From: Flavobacterium sp.
Lineage (GTDB): Bacteria > Bacteroidota > Bacteroidia > Flavobacteriales > Flavobacteriaceae
DNA length: 19,384 nt
Assembly: GCF_030146175.1 (NCBI RefSeq)
Contig: NZ_JASLCE010000023.1
Span: forward strand, 1-19,384
Reading direction: 5' to 3'
A program made the translations under genes and the position numbers. The notes beneath the pieces are model-generated. The model was given only the letters and a program-made list of their open reading frames with translations, did no database searches and was not told where the DNA came from. The stretch's first letter is position 1. Each line of letters opens with the position of its first letter. Shown here in pieces: positions 6,566-14,272 of the stretch.

Positions 6566-7066
6566 TTAAAACCAGATATCGCGATAATCCCATACTTTGG
6601 CCAGAAAAAGACCAAGGTAGACCATGCAGACCACAAACTTGATAAAAGTGGAAGCCAGGAAACCGATAAAAGAACCGGTAGCGGCTTTAACCGCCCGTTT
6701 GTGGTCTTTGTTGTCATAAATTAATTCGCCCACCAACGCGCCTACAAATGGCCCGATAATAAAACCCAGCGGAACTGGCGCAATAAGTCCAACGACCAAC
6801 CCGATATTGGTTCCCCAAACACCATATTGGCTACCGCCAAATTTTTTGGTTCCTTTGGCGGGAATGACATAATCCAGTATAGCGACAGCAATAGCTACAA
6901 ATAGTGTTATTCCCAAAATCCAATAGCTAAACGGGATGCCTTTGGTGAAGTAAAGTAATAACAATCCGACCCAACTAATCGGTGGTCCGGGTAAAACAGG
7001 AAGAAAACTACCGAGTATCCCAACCAGCATACAGATGAAACCCGTTATTAGTAAGAAGTATTCCAT
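6566..7066 (-). CDS. DUF456 family membrane protein
   Basis: This 166-residue, very hydrophobic protein matches the DUF456 pattern. An N-terminal helix with a PVLPGPPISWVGL motif is followed by helices around 45-65, 85-120 and 135-160 and glycine-rich segments (GFIIGPFVGALVGELI, GSFIGFLAS). A short basic stretch (KDHKRAVKA) lies between helices. The biochemical role of the family is not known. It is convergent with the FG-GAP gene, with 24 nt between their stops, and divergent from the lipoprotein gene at 7160. Confidence 0.85.
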   Translation of the reverse strand: MEYFLLITGFICMLVGILGSFLPVLPGPPISWVGLLLLYFTKGIPFSYWILGITLFVAIAVAILDYVIPAKGTKKFGGSQYGVWGTNIGLVVGLIAPVPLGFIIGPFVGALVGELIYDNKDHKRAVKAATGSFIGFLASTFIKFVVCMVYLGLFLAKVWDYRDIWF

Positions 7067-7077
7067 AATTTTTTTAG

Positions 7078-7085
7078 TACTTTTG
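7078..7085 (+). promoter_or_regulatory. candidate -7 box TACTTTTG for the lipoprotein gene
   Basis: It is an exact match to TAnnTTTG in the 93-nt divergent region. No TTG lies at the usual distance upstream. Confidence 0.35.
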
Positions 7086-7159
7086 ACGACTTAAAGTTAC
7101 GATTTATCATTGTAAGAAAGAACAACGGGATTTATAAACCGGTTTTAAGAAACAAAAAA

Positions 7160-7642
7160 ATGAAAAAATACGGGCTCTTATTCTTTATATTAGTTGCGAT
7201 CACTTCCTGTCAGTTTGCTGATAAAAAAGTACAATCGGAAGACGATTTGCTACAAAAAGAACTCAAAAAGATCGACTGGAAAAAAGTAGATGCTTTCCCA
7301 ACCATCGATGCCTGTGAAGCGATTTCCGATGAAACCCAGCGGCGCCAATGTTTTTTTGAATACCTCACGCAGACCATTCAGGAAAAACTCAATATCGATA
7401 CACTGGCGGTTTTATACCCCGAAATCGATACCATTGCGGTAAAAGTAACCGTATTTCCGGATGCGACAATCAAATTTGAACCGCAGTTTCCAAAAGACAG
7501 TGTGGCCTACGATAAAGTAAAGATAGACAGTATTCTACACAGCCGTCTGATCGATTTTCCAAAGATCAATCCGGCGATAAAAAGAGGTATTCCGGTAAAA
7601 ACACAATTTATACTTCCGGTTATTTTGAACGTAGAGAAGTAA
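7160..7642 (+). CDS. putative lipoprotein of unknown function
   Basis: This is a 160-residue protein with a lipoprotein signal: MKK, a hydrophobic stretch, then ITSC with C17 as the probable lipidated cysteine. The mature part is acidic and contains a CEAISDETQRRQCFFEYL segment whose two cysteines could pair. The C-terminal half ends in FPKINPAIKRGIPVKTQFI then LPVILNV, which resembles TonB-C-like strands found in flavobacterial hypothetical proteins. That is a weak likeness, not a firm assignment. The last 23 nt overlap the 3' end of the convergent glycosyltransferase gene. Confidence 0.8.
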   Translation: MKKYGLLFFILVAITSCQFADKKVQSEDDLLQKELKKIDWKKVDAFPTIDACEAISDETQRRQCFFEYLTQTIQEKLNIDTLAVLYPEIDTIAVKVTVFPDATIKFEPQFPKDSVAYDKVKIDSILHSRLIDFPKINPAIKRGIPVKTQFILPVILNVEK

Positions 7643-8762
7643 ACCGTCTCCCTTTCCACGAATAGGAACCACTAAGGGAAAATAAGGCAACAGCAACCGA
7701 AAAAAACGGATAGATAATACTACTGATCAATACAGAAGTCATTTTCATGCGAAGCAAACGATTCGTTTGCCACATCAATATCCAGTCAATAGTAAATTTT
7801 AGAAGTGTAAAAGCCAGCGGAAATAACCAGCTTATTTGCTCCGTAATGGCCAGTGCAACTACCGCCAACAGGCAGCAATTGGCTAGGAATACGATAATAG
7901 CCAGTCCTTTCGAAAAATCCGATTGATAAGCTCCGGATTTTGAAGCCCAACGTACATGTTGTAGGAAAACCGCTTTCCAGCTTTTTAACGGTTTGGTTTG
8001 CACGATGGCGGCTTTGGTTTTCAGATAAAACACCCGTTCCGGATCGTGTGCGATGGCTTTTTGTAATAAAAAAACATCATCGCCACTGGCAATATTCGTA
8101 TTTCCTTTAAAACCATCGAGTTCGGAAAACAAACGACGATCGTAAGCCAGATGGGCACCATTACACATAAAGGCCTCGTTAAGCCCGAAACTGCCCAAAG
8201 TAGCGCCTTGTAAACTCAACAAGTCCATTTGTTGGAAATGGGACAATAATCCGGGATCTTTTCGCAGATTAACCGCTCCGGCGATCATTTCGGGGTTTTG
8301 TTGTTGAACACAGCTGTCCAAGGTAGACAACCATTGCGAAGGAACGCAGCAATCCGCATCGGTAGTTACAATCCAATCTTTTTTTGAAATGGAAACCGCA
8401 CGGGTAATGGCATCTTTTTTCGGTGCATTTGTAGTACGGACATTGTCCAATATTGTCACATGAAAAGCGGTGTGTTCCATTCGCCAGTTATTGATCAGGC
8501 GAACGGATTCGTCTTCAGATGCATCGTCCACAAAAATAATTTCAAACAATTCTTTCGGATAATCCAATGTGACAAATGACGCTAATAAGTCCGGTAAATT
8601 CGTAGCCTCATTCCGGAAAGGAACCACAATCGAAAAAGAAGTTTGTGCTGTTTTAGAGCTACCATCAAAGGATTTTACTTTTGAAGACCCGTAGATGAGT
8701 AAGCCGATAAAAAGCGCATAATCGATAAAAATCAGGCAAAAAAGGAGGATTAGGATTTCCAT
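7620..8762 (-). CDS. membrane family 2 glycosyltransferase
   Basis: This 380-residue GT2 enzyme has an N-terminal membrane helix (1-25) and then the GT-A fold: SIVVPFRNE (44-52), FVDDAS (77-82), TTDAD with the metal-binding DxD at 135-137, GDD (227-229), and QHVRW (268-272), which fits the QxxRW acceptor motif. The last 100 residues hold three hydrophobic segments (about 287-305, 312-330 and 343-363). The enzyme likely moves a sugar from a nucleotide-sugar donor to a lipid or polymer at the cytoplasmic face of the membrane; the substrate cannot be read from sequence. Its start overlaps the end of the flippase-like gene by 13 nt, so the two are translationally coupled. Confidence 0.9.
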   Translation of the reverse strand: MEILILLFCLIFIDYALFIGLLIYGSSKVKSFDGSSKTAQTSFSIVVPFRNEATNLPDLLASFVTLDYPKELFEIIFVDDASEDESVRLINNWRMEHTAFHVTILDNVRTTNAPKKDAITRAVSISKKDWIVTTDADCCVPSQWLSTLDSCVQQQNPEMIAGAVNLRKDPGLLSHFQQMDLLSLQGATLGSFGLNEAFMCNGAHLAYDRRLFSELDGFKGNTNIASGDDVFLLQKAIAHDPERVFYLKTKAAIVQTKPLKSWKAVFLQHVRWASKSGAYQSDFSKGLAIIVFLANCCLLAVVALAITEQISWLFPLAFTLLKFTIDWILMWQTNRLLRMKMTSVLISSIIYPFFSVAVALFSLSGSYSWKGRRFTSLRSK

Positions 8763-9694
8763 TGGGATTTAAAATTTAAAACAAAATAACTACCGATTAC
8801 AACCGGAAGTACCACGTTTAAAAACCACATCAAGGTACTAATAAAAACGACAATCCATTCGTTCACATCCAATAAACCAAAAAAATACAACGCCACACTA
8901 CCTTTTACCGCAAAATCCAGAAACTGAAACGTAGGAAGCGATGACGCCAGAAAATATACACTGGTTATGGTCGCCATTAGTAAAGCATACGGCAGATTAA
9001 CGTCGAATATAAGGAATAGAATATAATATTGGTGCGAAAAAACGAGATAACGACCAATGGCCAGTACTACATTTTTTCGATGTACGGATTTTGGAATTTC
9101 GTTTATTTTATGGATCAGTTTTTCAATAGAATAGCCTTTGATGGTAATGCGTTTTGCCAGAAAAAGAACCAGGAATAAGACCAGTAGCGAACCGAACAGT
9201 ATCAACACGGTTTGCGTCGTGATTACCTGAAAAGAAGCATTAAAATAAAGCAATCCGAAAAGCCCGAAAATCACGGTTAAAACCATCTGAATTCCATTAC
9301 AGATCAGATTCAGAAATACAATTTTTTTAGTCTGCGATTTTTCAAAAAATAACGCTTTTCCGGCATATTCTCCGATACCGTTTGGTGTAAAAATAGCAGC
9401 TGTTAACGCGCCTAAAACCTGTTTTGAGGCTTCACCAACGGAAACCGGACGGATTACGGAAACCAGATTTTGCCACTTTAAAATCTCCAGAAAACGATTT
9501 AAAAACGTAAGCAAGAGGATAAGGGCAATACTGCCAAAAGACTGTTTACTTTTTATTAAAGTGATGAATTTATCCCAGTCGAGTTGGTCATTTTGCAGCA
9601 ATTGTTTGTAAATAAAATAAAAAGCGGCGCCTACAATCAAAAGTTTGACTACAAGAACGAGGAATTGTTTAGCTTTGTGGGATACAGAAATCAT
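8750..9694 (-). CDS. flippase-like integral membrane protein (LPG synthase TM / YbhN-like family)
   Basis: This 314-residue protein has about eight membrane helices and a conserved TPNGIGEYAGKALFF segment (about 104-118), the TPGGIGxxE-like signature of the lysylphosphatidylglycerol synthase transmembrane/flippase-like family. No synthase (GNAT-like) domain is attached. Members are proposed to move lipids or lipid-linked sugars across the membrane. The ATG at 9694 is used; a TTG ten codons upstream would overlap ruvC. The coupled GT2 gene downstream suggests a two-gene unit that makes and moves a glycolipid (inference). Confidence 0.85.
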   Translation of the reverse strand: MISVSHKAKQFLVLVVKLLIVGAAFYFIYKQLLQNDQLDWDKFITLIKSKQSFGSIALILLLTFLNRFLEILKWQNLVSVIRPVSVGEASKQVLGALTAAIFTPNGIGEYAGKALFFEKSQTKKIVFLNLICNGIQMVLTVIFGLFGLLYFNASFQVITTQTVLILFGSLLVLFLVLFLAKRITIKGYSIEKLIHKINEIPKSVHRKNVVLAIGRYLVFSHQYYILFLIFDVNLPYALLMATITSVYFLASSLPTFQFLDFAVKGSVALYFFGLLDVNEWIVVFISTLMWFLNVVLPVVIGSYFVLNFKSQWKS

Positions 9695-9717
9695 CGCTGC
9701 AAAATAACAAATTAAAA

Positions 9718-10272
9718 TTGGCAAACGAACGCATCATATTAGGAATTGATCCCGGAACCACGATCATGGGATTCGGTTTGATAAAGGTTATCAATAAAAA
9801 AATGGAATTTCTGCAATTAAACGAATTGCAATTATCCAAATACGATGATCATTATACCAAACTACGAATCATTTTTGAGCGTACCATCGAGCTGATCGAA
9901 ACCTATCATCCGGACGAAATCGCGATCGAAGCACCGTTTTTTGGAAAAAACGTCCAATCGATGTTAAAACTCGGACGAGCACAGGGTGTGGCGATGGCAG
10001 CTGGTTTATCCCGTCAGATTCCGATCACGGAATACGAACCGAAAAAAATCAAAATGGCCATAACCGGAAATGGAAATGCGAGTAAGGAACAGGTGGCTAA
10101 AATGCTACAACAACTGTTGGGATTAAAAGAATTACCAAAAAATCTGGATAGTACCGATGGTTTGGCGGCTGCAGTTTGTCATTTTTTTAACTCCGGAAAA
10201 GTGACCGTTGGTAAAAGTTATTCCGGTTGGGATGCTTTTGTAAAACAAAATGAAGATCGGGTAAAAAAATAA
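9718..10272 (+). CDS. ruvC: crossover junction endodeoxyribonuclease RuvC
   Basis: This 184-residue Holliday-junction resolvase cuts four-way junctions in the RuvABC recombination pathway. All four acidic catalytic positions are present: D11 (GIDPGT), E71 (AIEAPFFG), D144 and D147 (LDSTDGLAAAVCH). The QSMLKLGRAQGVA segment is also typical. The start is TTG. The first ATG lies after D11, so only the TTG keeps the active site, and no in-frame ATG precedes it. It is divergent from the flippase-like gene, with 23 nt between starts, and 8 nt upstream of hemW. Confidence 0.96.
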   Translation: MANERIILGIDPGTTIMGFGLIKVINKKMEFLQLNELQLSKYDDHYTKLRIIFERTIELIETYHPDEIAIEAPFFGKNVQSMLKLGRAQGVAMAAGLSRQIPITEYEPKKIKMAITGNGNASKEQVAKMLQQLLGLKELPKNLDSTDGLAAAVCHFFNSGKVTVGKSYSGWDAFVKQNEDRVKK

Positions 10273-10280
10273 CATTCGTT

Positions 10281-11408
10281 TTGGCAGGAATTTATATTCA
10301 CATACCGTTTTGTAAGCAGGCGTGTCACTACTGCGATTTTCATTTTTCGACTTCTTTAAAGAAAAAGGACGAAATGATCGCGGCATTGGTTCGCGAACTG
10401 CAACTGCGACAAAACGAATTGGGTAATGAACCGGTGGAAACGATTTACTTTGGCGGAGGAACGCCAAGTATTTTGCCAATAACCGATATCCGCTTAGTAA
10501 TCGATACGATCTACAAACTTTTTACCGTGGCAGACAACCCGGAGATTACGGTAGAGGCCAATCCCGACGACTTATCGGAAGAACGGATTATCGCTTTGTC
10601 GGAAAACGGAATCAACCGGTTAAGTATCGGAATCCAATCGTTTTTTGAACAGGATCTGAAATTGATGAACCGGGCGCATAATGCAACCGAAGCTTTGAAA
10701 TGCCTTCAAATTGCGACACAGTATTTCGATAATATTTCAATAGATCTGATTTACGGAACACCGGGAATGGACAATCAGCGTTGGCTTGAAAATATTCAAC
10801 AGGCGTTGGATTTGGGGATTCCGCATATTTCGAGTTATGCCTTAACCGTCGAACCCAAAACCGCTTTACAACAATTTATCAAAAAAGGCATTGTGCCACA
10901 ACCGGACGATGCCGTAGCACACGAGCAGTTTTTATTGTTGGTTGATCAGTTGGAAGCAAGCGGATTTGTACACTACGAATTGTCCAATTTTGGAAAGGAA
11001 AACTACTTTTCGCGAAATAATTCGGCCTACTGGTTGGGAAAAAAATACCTGGGAATTGGTCCTTCGGCACATAGTTATGATGGTGTCCATCGTAGTTGGA
11101 ATATTGCGAACAATACGGTATATATCAAAACCATCGCAGAAGACAAACTGCCGTTGGAAATCGAAGAATTAACACCAACCGACAGGTATAACGAATATGT
11201 GATGACCGGATTGCGAACTATCTGGGGTGTATCGATTGACCGTATTGAAGCCGAATTTGGCCCGGTTTATAAAGACTATCTTTTACAGGAAGCACAGCAA
11301 TATCAGGATAGTGGAAAACTGGAACTGAAAAACAACATACTGCGAACAACCCGTGAAGGAAAATTCTTTAGTGACGGTATCGCGAGTGATCTGTTTTTTG
11401 TGGATTAA
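10281..11408 (+). CDS. hemW: radical SAM heme chaperone HemW
   Basis: This 375-residue radical SAM protein has the CxxxCxxC cluster motif at C11, C15 and C18 followed by DF rather than the extra cysteine of true HemN, which marks it as HemW. GGGTPS follows ETIYF near residues 53-62, with EANPDDL, NRLSIGIQSF and the C-terminal HemN_C-like region after it. HemW binds heme and delivers it to respiratory enzymes; older annotations call it coproporphyrinogen III oxidase. The start is TTG, 8 nt after the ruvC stop, and no ATG exists upstream of the cysteine motif. The length matches the family. Confidence 0.93.
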   Translation: MAGIYIHIPFCKQACHYCDFHFSTSLKKKDEMIAALVRELQLRQNELGNEPVETIYFGGGTPSILPITDIRLVIDTIYKLFTVADNPEITVEANPDDLSEERIIALSENGINRLSIGIQSFFEQDLKLMNRAHNATEALKCLQIATQYFDNISIDLIYGTPGMDNQRWLENIQQALDLGIPHISSYALTVEPKTALQQFIKKGIVPQPDDAVAHEQFLLLVDQLEASGFVHYELSNFGKENYFSRNNSAYWLGKKYLGIGPSAHSYDGVHRSWNIANNTVYIKTIAEDKLPLEIEELTPTDRYNEYVMTGLRTIWGVSIDRIEAEFGPVYKDYLLQEAQQYQDSGKLELKNNILRTTREGKFFSDGIASDLFFVD

Positions 11409-11460
11409 AAATACCGCTTAAAAAGGATTGTCCGGAAGTCAAATCCTGAGGGAAAAGGTT

Positions 11461-11468
11461 TATATTTG
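11461..11468 (+). promoter_or_regulatory. candidate -7 box TATATTTG for the cyclase gene
   Basis: It matches TAnnTTTG exactly. Transcription would start near 11475, almost on the ATG at 11478 but about 20 nt before the ATG at 11496, which supports 11496 as the start. No TTG sits at ideal spacing. Confidence 0.45.
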
Positions 11469-11495
11469 AAGATATAAATGACCTTAATCAGAACC

Positions 11496-12263
11496 ATGAA
11501 AGCCATCATCCATCATAAAAATCGGGATTTTGAAGTCAATTTAGCACAACCTATCGACATTTCAATACCATTAACCAATACGGATCAGAACCCGATTGCC
11601 TGGTATATCGAAAAACCGATAATCGAGCCGGTACGTTTCGGCGATTGGATCGGAAAAGTTAGCGAAGGAAAATCATCGACCAATTTCAACAATATCTTTT
11701 TTAATCCGCACGGACATGGTACGCATACCGAATGTTTGGGGCATATTACCCGCGATTTTTACAGTATTAATCAATTGTTGCAACAATTTTTCTTTATCGC
11801 CGAATTGGTTTCCATACAACCGGAACAACAAGGAGAGGATCGGGTAATTACAAAAGCGCAAATTGTGACGGCATTGGCGGATAAAAAGCCGGAAGCGATC
11901 GTAATCCGTACACTTCCGAATGCTACCGAAAAAAAATCCCAAAACTATTCGAATACCAATCCACCTTATCTGGACGAAGCAGCCGCGACTTTTATCCGCG
12001 AAATAGGAATCGAACATTTATTGATCGATTTGCCAAGTGTCGACAAAGAACATGACGAAGGGAAACTATTGGCACATAAAGCGTTCTGGAATGTGACAGA
12101 TGTTGCTACACTGAATGCGGATGCCCGAACAAATGCGACGATTACGGAAATGATCTTTGTAACGGATACTATTGCTGATGGAAGTTACCTGCTAAATATA
12201 CAAATCGCCTCTTTTGAGAACGATGCATCGCCAAGTAAACCAATACTGTATAAAATACAATGA
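11496..12263 (+). CDS. cyclase family protein (kynurenine formamidase-like metal hydrolase)
   Basis: This 255-residue protein shows the family motif HGHGTHTECLGH (about 72-83), matching the HxGTHxDxPxH metal-binding pattern with Glu in place of Asp. PIDISIPL lies near the N-terminus, and a second conserved region LLIDLPSVDKEHDEG (about 175-190) follows. Members hydrolyse formamides or related bonds with a divalent metal; the substrate is unknown and no tryptophan-degradation genes are nearby. The ATG at 11496 is preferred over 11478 because of the -7 box position and because MKAIIHHK starts the conserved sequence. The gene overlaps the next by 4 nt (ATGA). Confidence 0.82.
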   Translation: MKAIIHHKNRDFEVNLAQPIDISIPLTNTDQNPIAWYIEKPIIEPVRFGDWIGKVSEGKSSTNFNNIFFNPHGHGTHTECLGHITRDFYSINQLLQQFFFIAELVSIQPEQQGEDRVITKAQIVTALADKKPEAIVIRTLPNATEKKSQNYSNTNPPYLDEAAATFIREIGIEHLLIDLPSVDKEHDEGKLLAHKAFWNVTDVATLNADARTNATITEMIFVTDTIADGSYLLNIQIASFENDASPSKPILYKIQ

Positions 12264-12622
12264 AAAAACTAGTACAACTCGAAGAACTGGCTCAGTTTTT
12301 GGCGGGATTACTGCTGTTTTTGCAACTGGATTTCGCCTGGTGGTGGTTCCCATTACTGCTATTGGTTCCCGATTTATCCATGTTGGGGTATCTGTTTGGG
12401 AATAAAATAGGTGCCTGGAGTTATAATTTCGCACATCATAAGGCGGTAGCTATTATAGTCTATTTTATAGGAGTTTATACTGTAAATAAAAATCTGGAAC
12501 TGGCCGGAATCATTTTGTTTTGTCATTCCAGTATGGATCGGGTTTTTGGCTATGGTTTAAAGTATATCGAAGGCTTTTCGAAAACACATTTGGGAATAAT
12601 AGGAAAACATAAAACACAATAA
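12260..12622 (+). CDS. DUF4260 family membrane protein
   Basis: This 120-residue, mostly hydrophobic protein has membrane segments around 10-25, 27-45, 62-75 and 78-92. Features typical of DUF4260 are the WWWFPLLLLVPDLSMLGYLFG stretch split across two helices, the YNFAHHK motif after the second helix, and HSSMDRVFGYGLKY near the end. The family function is unknown. Its ATG overlaps the cyclase stop, so it is coupled to that gene, and the MmcQ-like gene starts 1 nt after its stop. Confidence 0.87.
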   Translation: MKKLVQLEELAQFLAGLLLFLQLDFAWWWFPLLLLVPDLSMLGYLFGNKIGAWSYNFAHHKAVAIIVYFIGVYTVNKNLELAGIILFCHSSMDRVFGYGLKYIEGFSKTHLGIIGKHKTQ

Positions 12623-12623
12623 A

Positions 12624-12995
12624 ATGGATATACAGGCGTATTATGAGTATTGTTTGTCTAAAAAAGGGGTAACCGAACATTTTCCTTTCGATGAGGATAC
12701 GCTGGTGTTTAAAGTAGGCGGAAAAATGTTTGCGCTTTCATCGTTAAAAGAATGGGAAAATGGAAGTCCGTCGATAAATTTAAAATGTGATCCGGAAAGG
12801 GCACAAGAATTGCGGGGACAATATGACGATATCAAACCGGGATATCATATGAGTAAAATACATTGGAATACCGTTACGGTAAACGGCGAATTACCGGATA
12901 AATTTGTCAGAGAACTGATCGCGCATTCGTATGATCTGATCTTTAACAGTCTGACAAAGAAAATACAAAGTGAAATTAATCAGTCCGAAAATTAG
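12624..12995 (+). CDS. MmcQ/YjbR family protein
   Basis: This 123-residue protein fits the MmcQ/YjbR double-wing fold: YYEYCLSKKGVTEHFPFD at the start, VFKVGGKMFALSSL in the middle, then SINLKCDPERAQELR, IKPGYHMSKIHWNTV and a final helix (FVRELIAHSYDLI). Family members are called DNA-binding proteins by fold similarity, but a specific role is not established. It ends a three-gene unit with the cyclase and DUF4260 genes. Confidence 0.9.
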   Translation: MDIQAYYEYCLSKKGVTEHFPFDEDTLVFKVGGKMFALSSLKEWENGSPSINLKCDPERAQELRGQYDDIKPGYHMSKIHWNTVTVNGELPDKFVRELIAHSYDLIFNSLTKKIQSEINQSEN

Positions 12996-13076
12996 AAAAA
13001 TTCAAAAGGACTTTGCAATTTTGTATTCCGAAAAATGAAACCAAATAAAACAGCATTACGCTGAAAGGATAACAAT

Positions 13077-13793
13077 ATGAAAGATCAAATTAAAAAGTTT
13101 TTAAACGAAGACCAGGATCCGAAAGCCATTGAGAAAATTACATCCAAATTACAGGATTTGTTGATGCGAAATGAAGAGGTAGGCTATATCGGCGTACAAA
13201 AAAAACCGGCGATCACCGTATTTCCGGACAGTATTGTACTGACGAACAAACGCATCATTATGTGTCGTCCGAAAAACCTGGGACTATCGATGGATTTTGT
13301 AGATTATAATTGGGATGATATCGCCGGAGCATTTGTAAAAGAAAATATTTTGGGTTCCGAATTCTCCTTTTCGACCAAAAGTGACCTGACGATCTCCATT
13401 GATTATATTCCAAAAACACAGGCGCGAAAATTATACACGTTTGCAAAAGAACAAATGGACGCCTTAAAAGAACCGGTAAATCCGGTACAAGCGGCGCCAG
13501 TGGTGGAACCAACACCGGTTGCGGAACCATTTGTAGAAGAAGTGGAAGAAGTGGAAGCTGAAGAAGTAACCAGTTTCGCCGAAATAATGCCGGCTACTCC
13601 GGTTAGTTATCAGGAACCGGTTGTCGAAACGCCAGCACCGGCACAAACGGCATCGGGTGATAAAAAATTAAGCGAGCTGACCAAAGAGGAGCTTTTTGAA
13701 AAACTTCAGAATTATAAAAAACTATTGGACAACGGACTGATTCTTCAGGGAGAATATGATACGTTGAAAAAAGAGATTTTAACCTATATGTAA
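13077..13793 (+). CDS. PH-domain protein with acidic linker and SHOCT-like C-terminus
   Basis: This 238-residue soluble protein has three parts. Residues about 30-125 look like a bacterial PH domain (EEVGYIGVQKKPAITVFPDSI then VLTNKRIIMCRPK, a pattern of YokE-like PH domains). Residues 135-195 are a low-complexity linker rich in Pro, Glu, Val and Ala. The last 40 residues (LSELTKEELFEKLQNYKKL then NGLILQGEYDTLKKEIL) match a SHOCT domain, a short helical oligomerisation unit. No signal peptide is seen. The role is unknown. The FabZ-like gene follows after 12 nt, suggesting cotranscription. Confidence 0.82.
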   Translation: MKDQIKKFLNEDQDPKAIEKITSKLQDLLMRNEEVGYIGVQKKPAITVFPDSIVLTNKRIIMCRPKNLGLSMDFVDYNWDDIAGAFVKENILGSEFSFSTKSDLTISIDYIPKTQARKLYTFAKEQMDALKEPVNPVQAAPVVEPTPVAEPFVEEVEEVEAEEVTSFAEIMPATPVSYQEPVVETPAPAQTASGDKKLSELTKEELFEKLQNYKKLLDNGLILQGEYDTLKKEILTYM

Positions 13794-13805
13794 AAATGAT
13801 ATAGT

Positions 13806-14237
13806 ATGGAAAAAGGTAAAGACGTAGAAGCACTGATTCCACATCGGGCTCCGTTTCTGTTTGTAGATGAAATTCTTTCGGTAAGCGAAAAAGAAATCAT
13901 TGGCGTATATACTTTTAAAAAAGATACGGATGTATTTATAAAAGGTAGTTTTCCCGAAATCGAGTTTGTACCGGGAACGATACTTATCGAATCGATGGCA
14001 CAATGCGGAGGCGCCGGCGTACGGTTATTAGGTGTTTCAAAAGGCGTTTTTGCCCTCGCACAGATCGAAAGTGCCCAGTTCTTTAAAGGTGTAACCTATG
14101 ATGAACAGGTGCGATACGAAATTGCGATACAACGGATGAGCGAAAAAATCATCAAGCAATCCGGAATCGCTTATGTGGGCGATGCCAAAGTAGTAGAAGC
14201 CTCCTGGATGTCCATTCGGATTGATTCGGCTCAATAA
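13806..14237 (+). CDS. FabZ-like hotdog protein lacking the usual catalytic histidine
   Basis: This 143-residue protein has the single hotdog fold of 3-hydroxyacyl-ACP dehydratases. It has IPHRAPFLFVDEI at 11-23, VPGTILIESMAQCGGAG at 55-71, and a final strand (KVVEASWMSIRI). Active FabZ uses a histidine in the GHFP motif and a glutamate in the IEAMAQ motif. Here E62 is present, but the first motif reads GSFP, with Ser48 in place of histidine. A normal dehydratase reaction is therefore doubtful; it may have changed chemistry or a binding role. It is the last gene before a perfect bidirectional terminator. Confidence 0.82.
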   Translation: MEKGKDVEALIPHRAPFLFVDEILSVSEKEIIGVYTFKKDTDVFIKGSFPEIEFVPGTILIESMAQCGGAGVRLLGVSKGVFALAQIESAQFFKGVTYDEQVRYEIAIQRMSEKIIKQSGIAYVGDAKVVEASWMSIRIDSAQ

Positions 14238-14272
14238 AATAAAAAGCTCCGTTATTAACGGAGCTTTTTATT
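14238..14272. terminator. bidirectional rho-independent terminator
   Basis: A 35-nt perfect palindrome with 17-bp arms around T14255 has a core of AAGCTCCGTTA / TAACGGAGCTT flanked by A and T runs. It serves both the FabZ-like gene (plus) and the DUF4407 gene (minus), and overlaps the DUF4407 stop codon by two bases. Confidence 0.93.
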
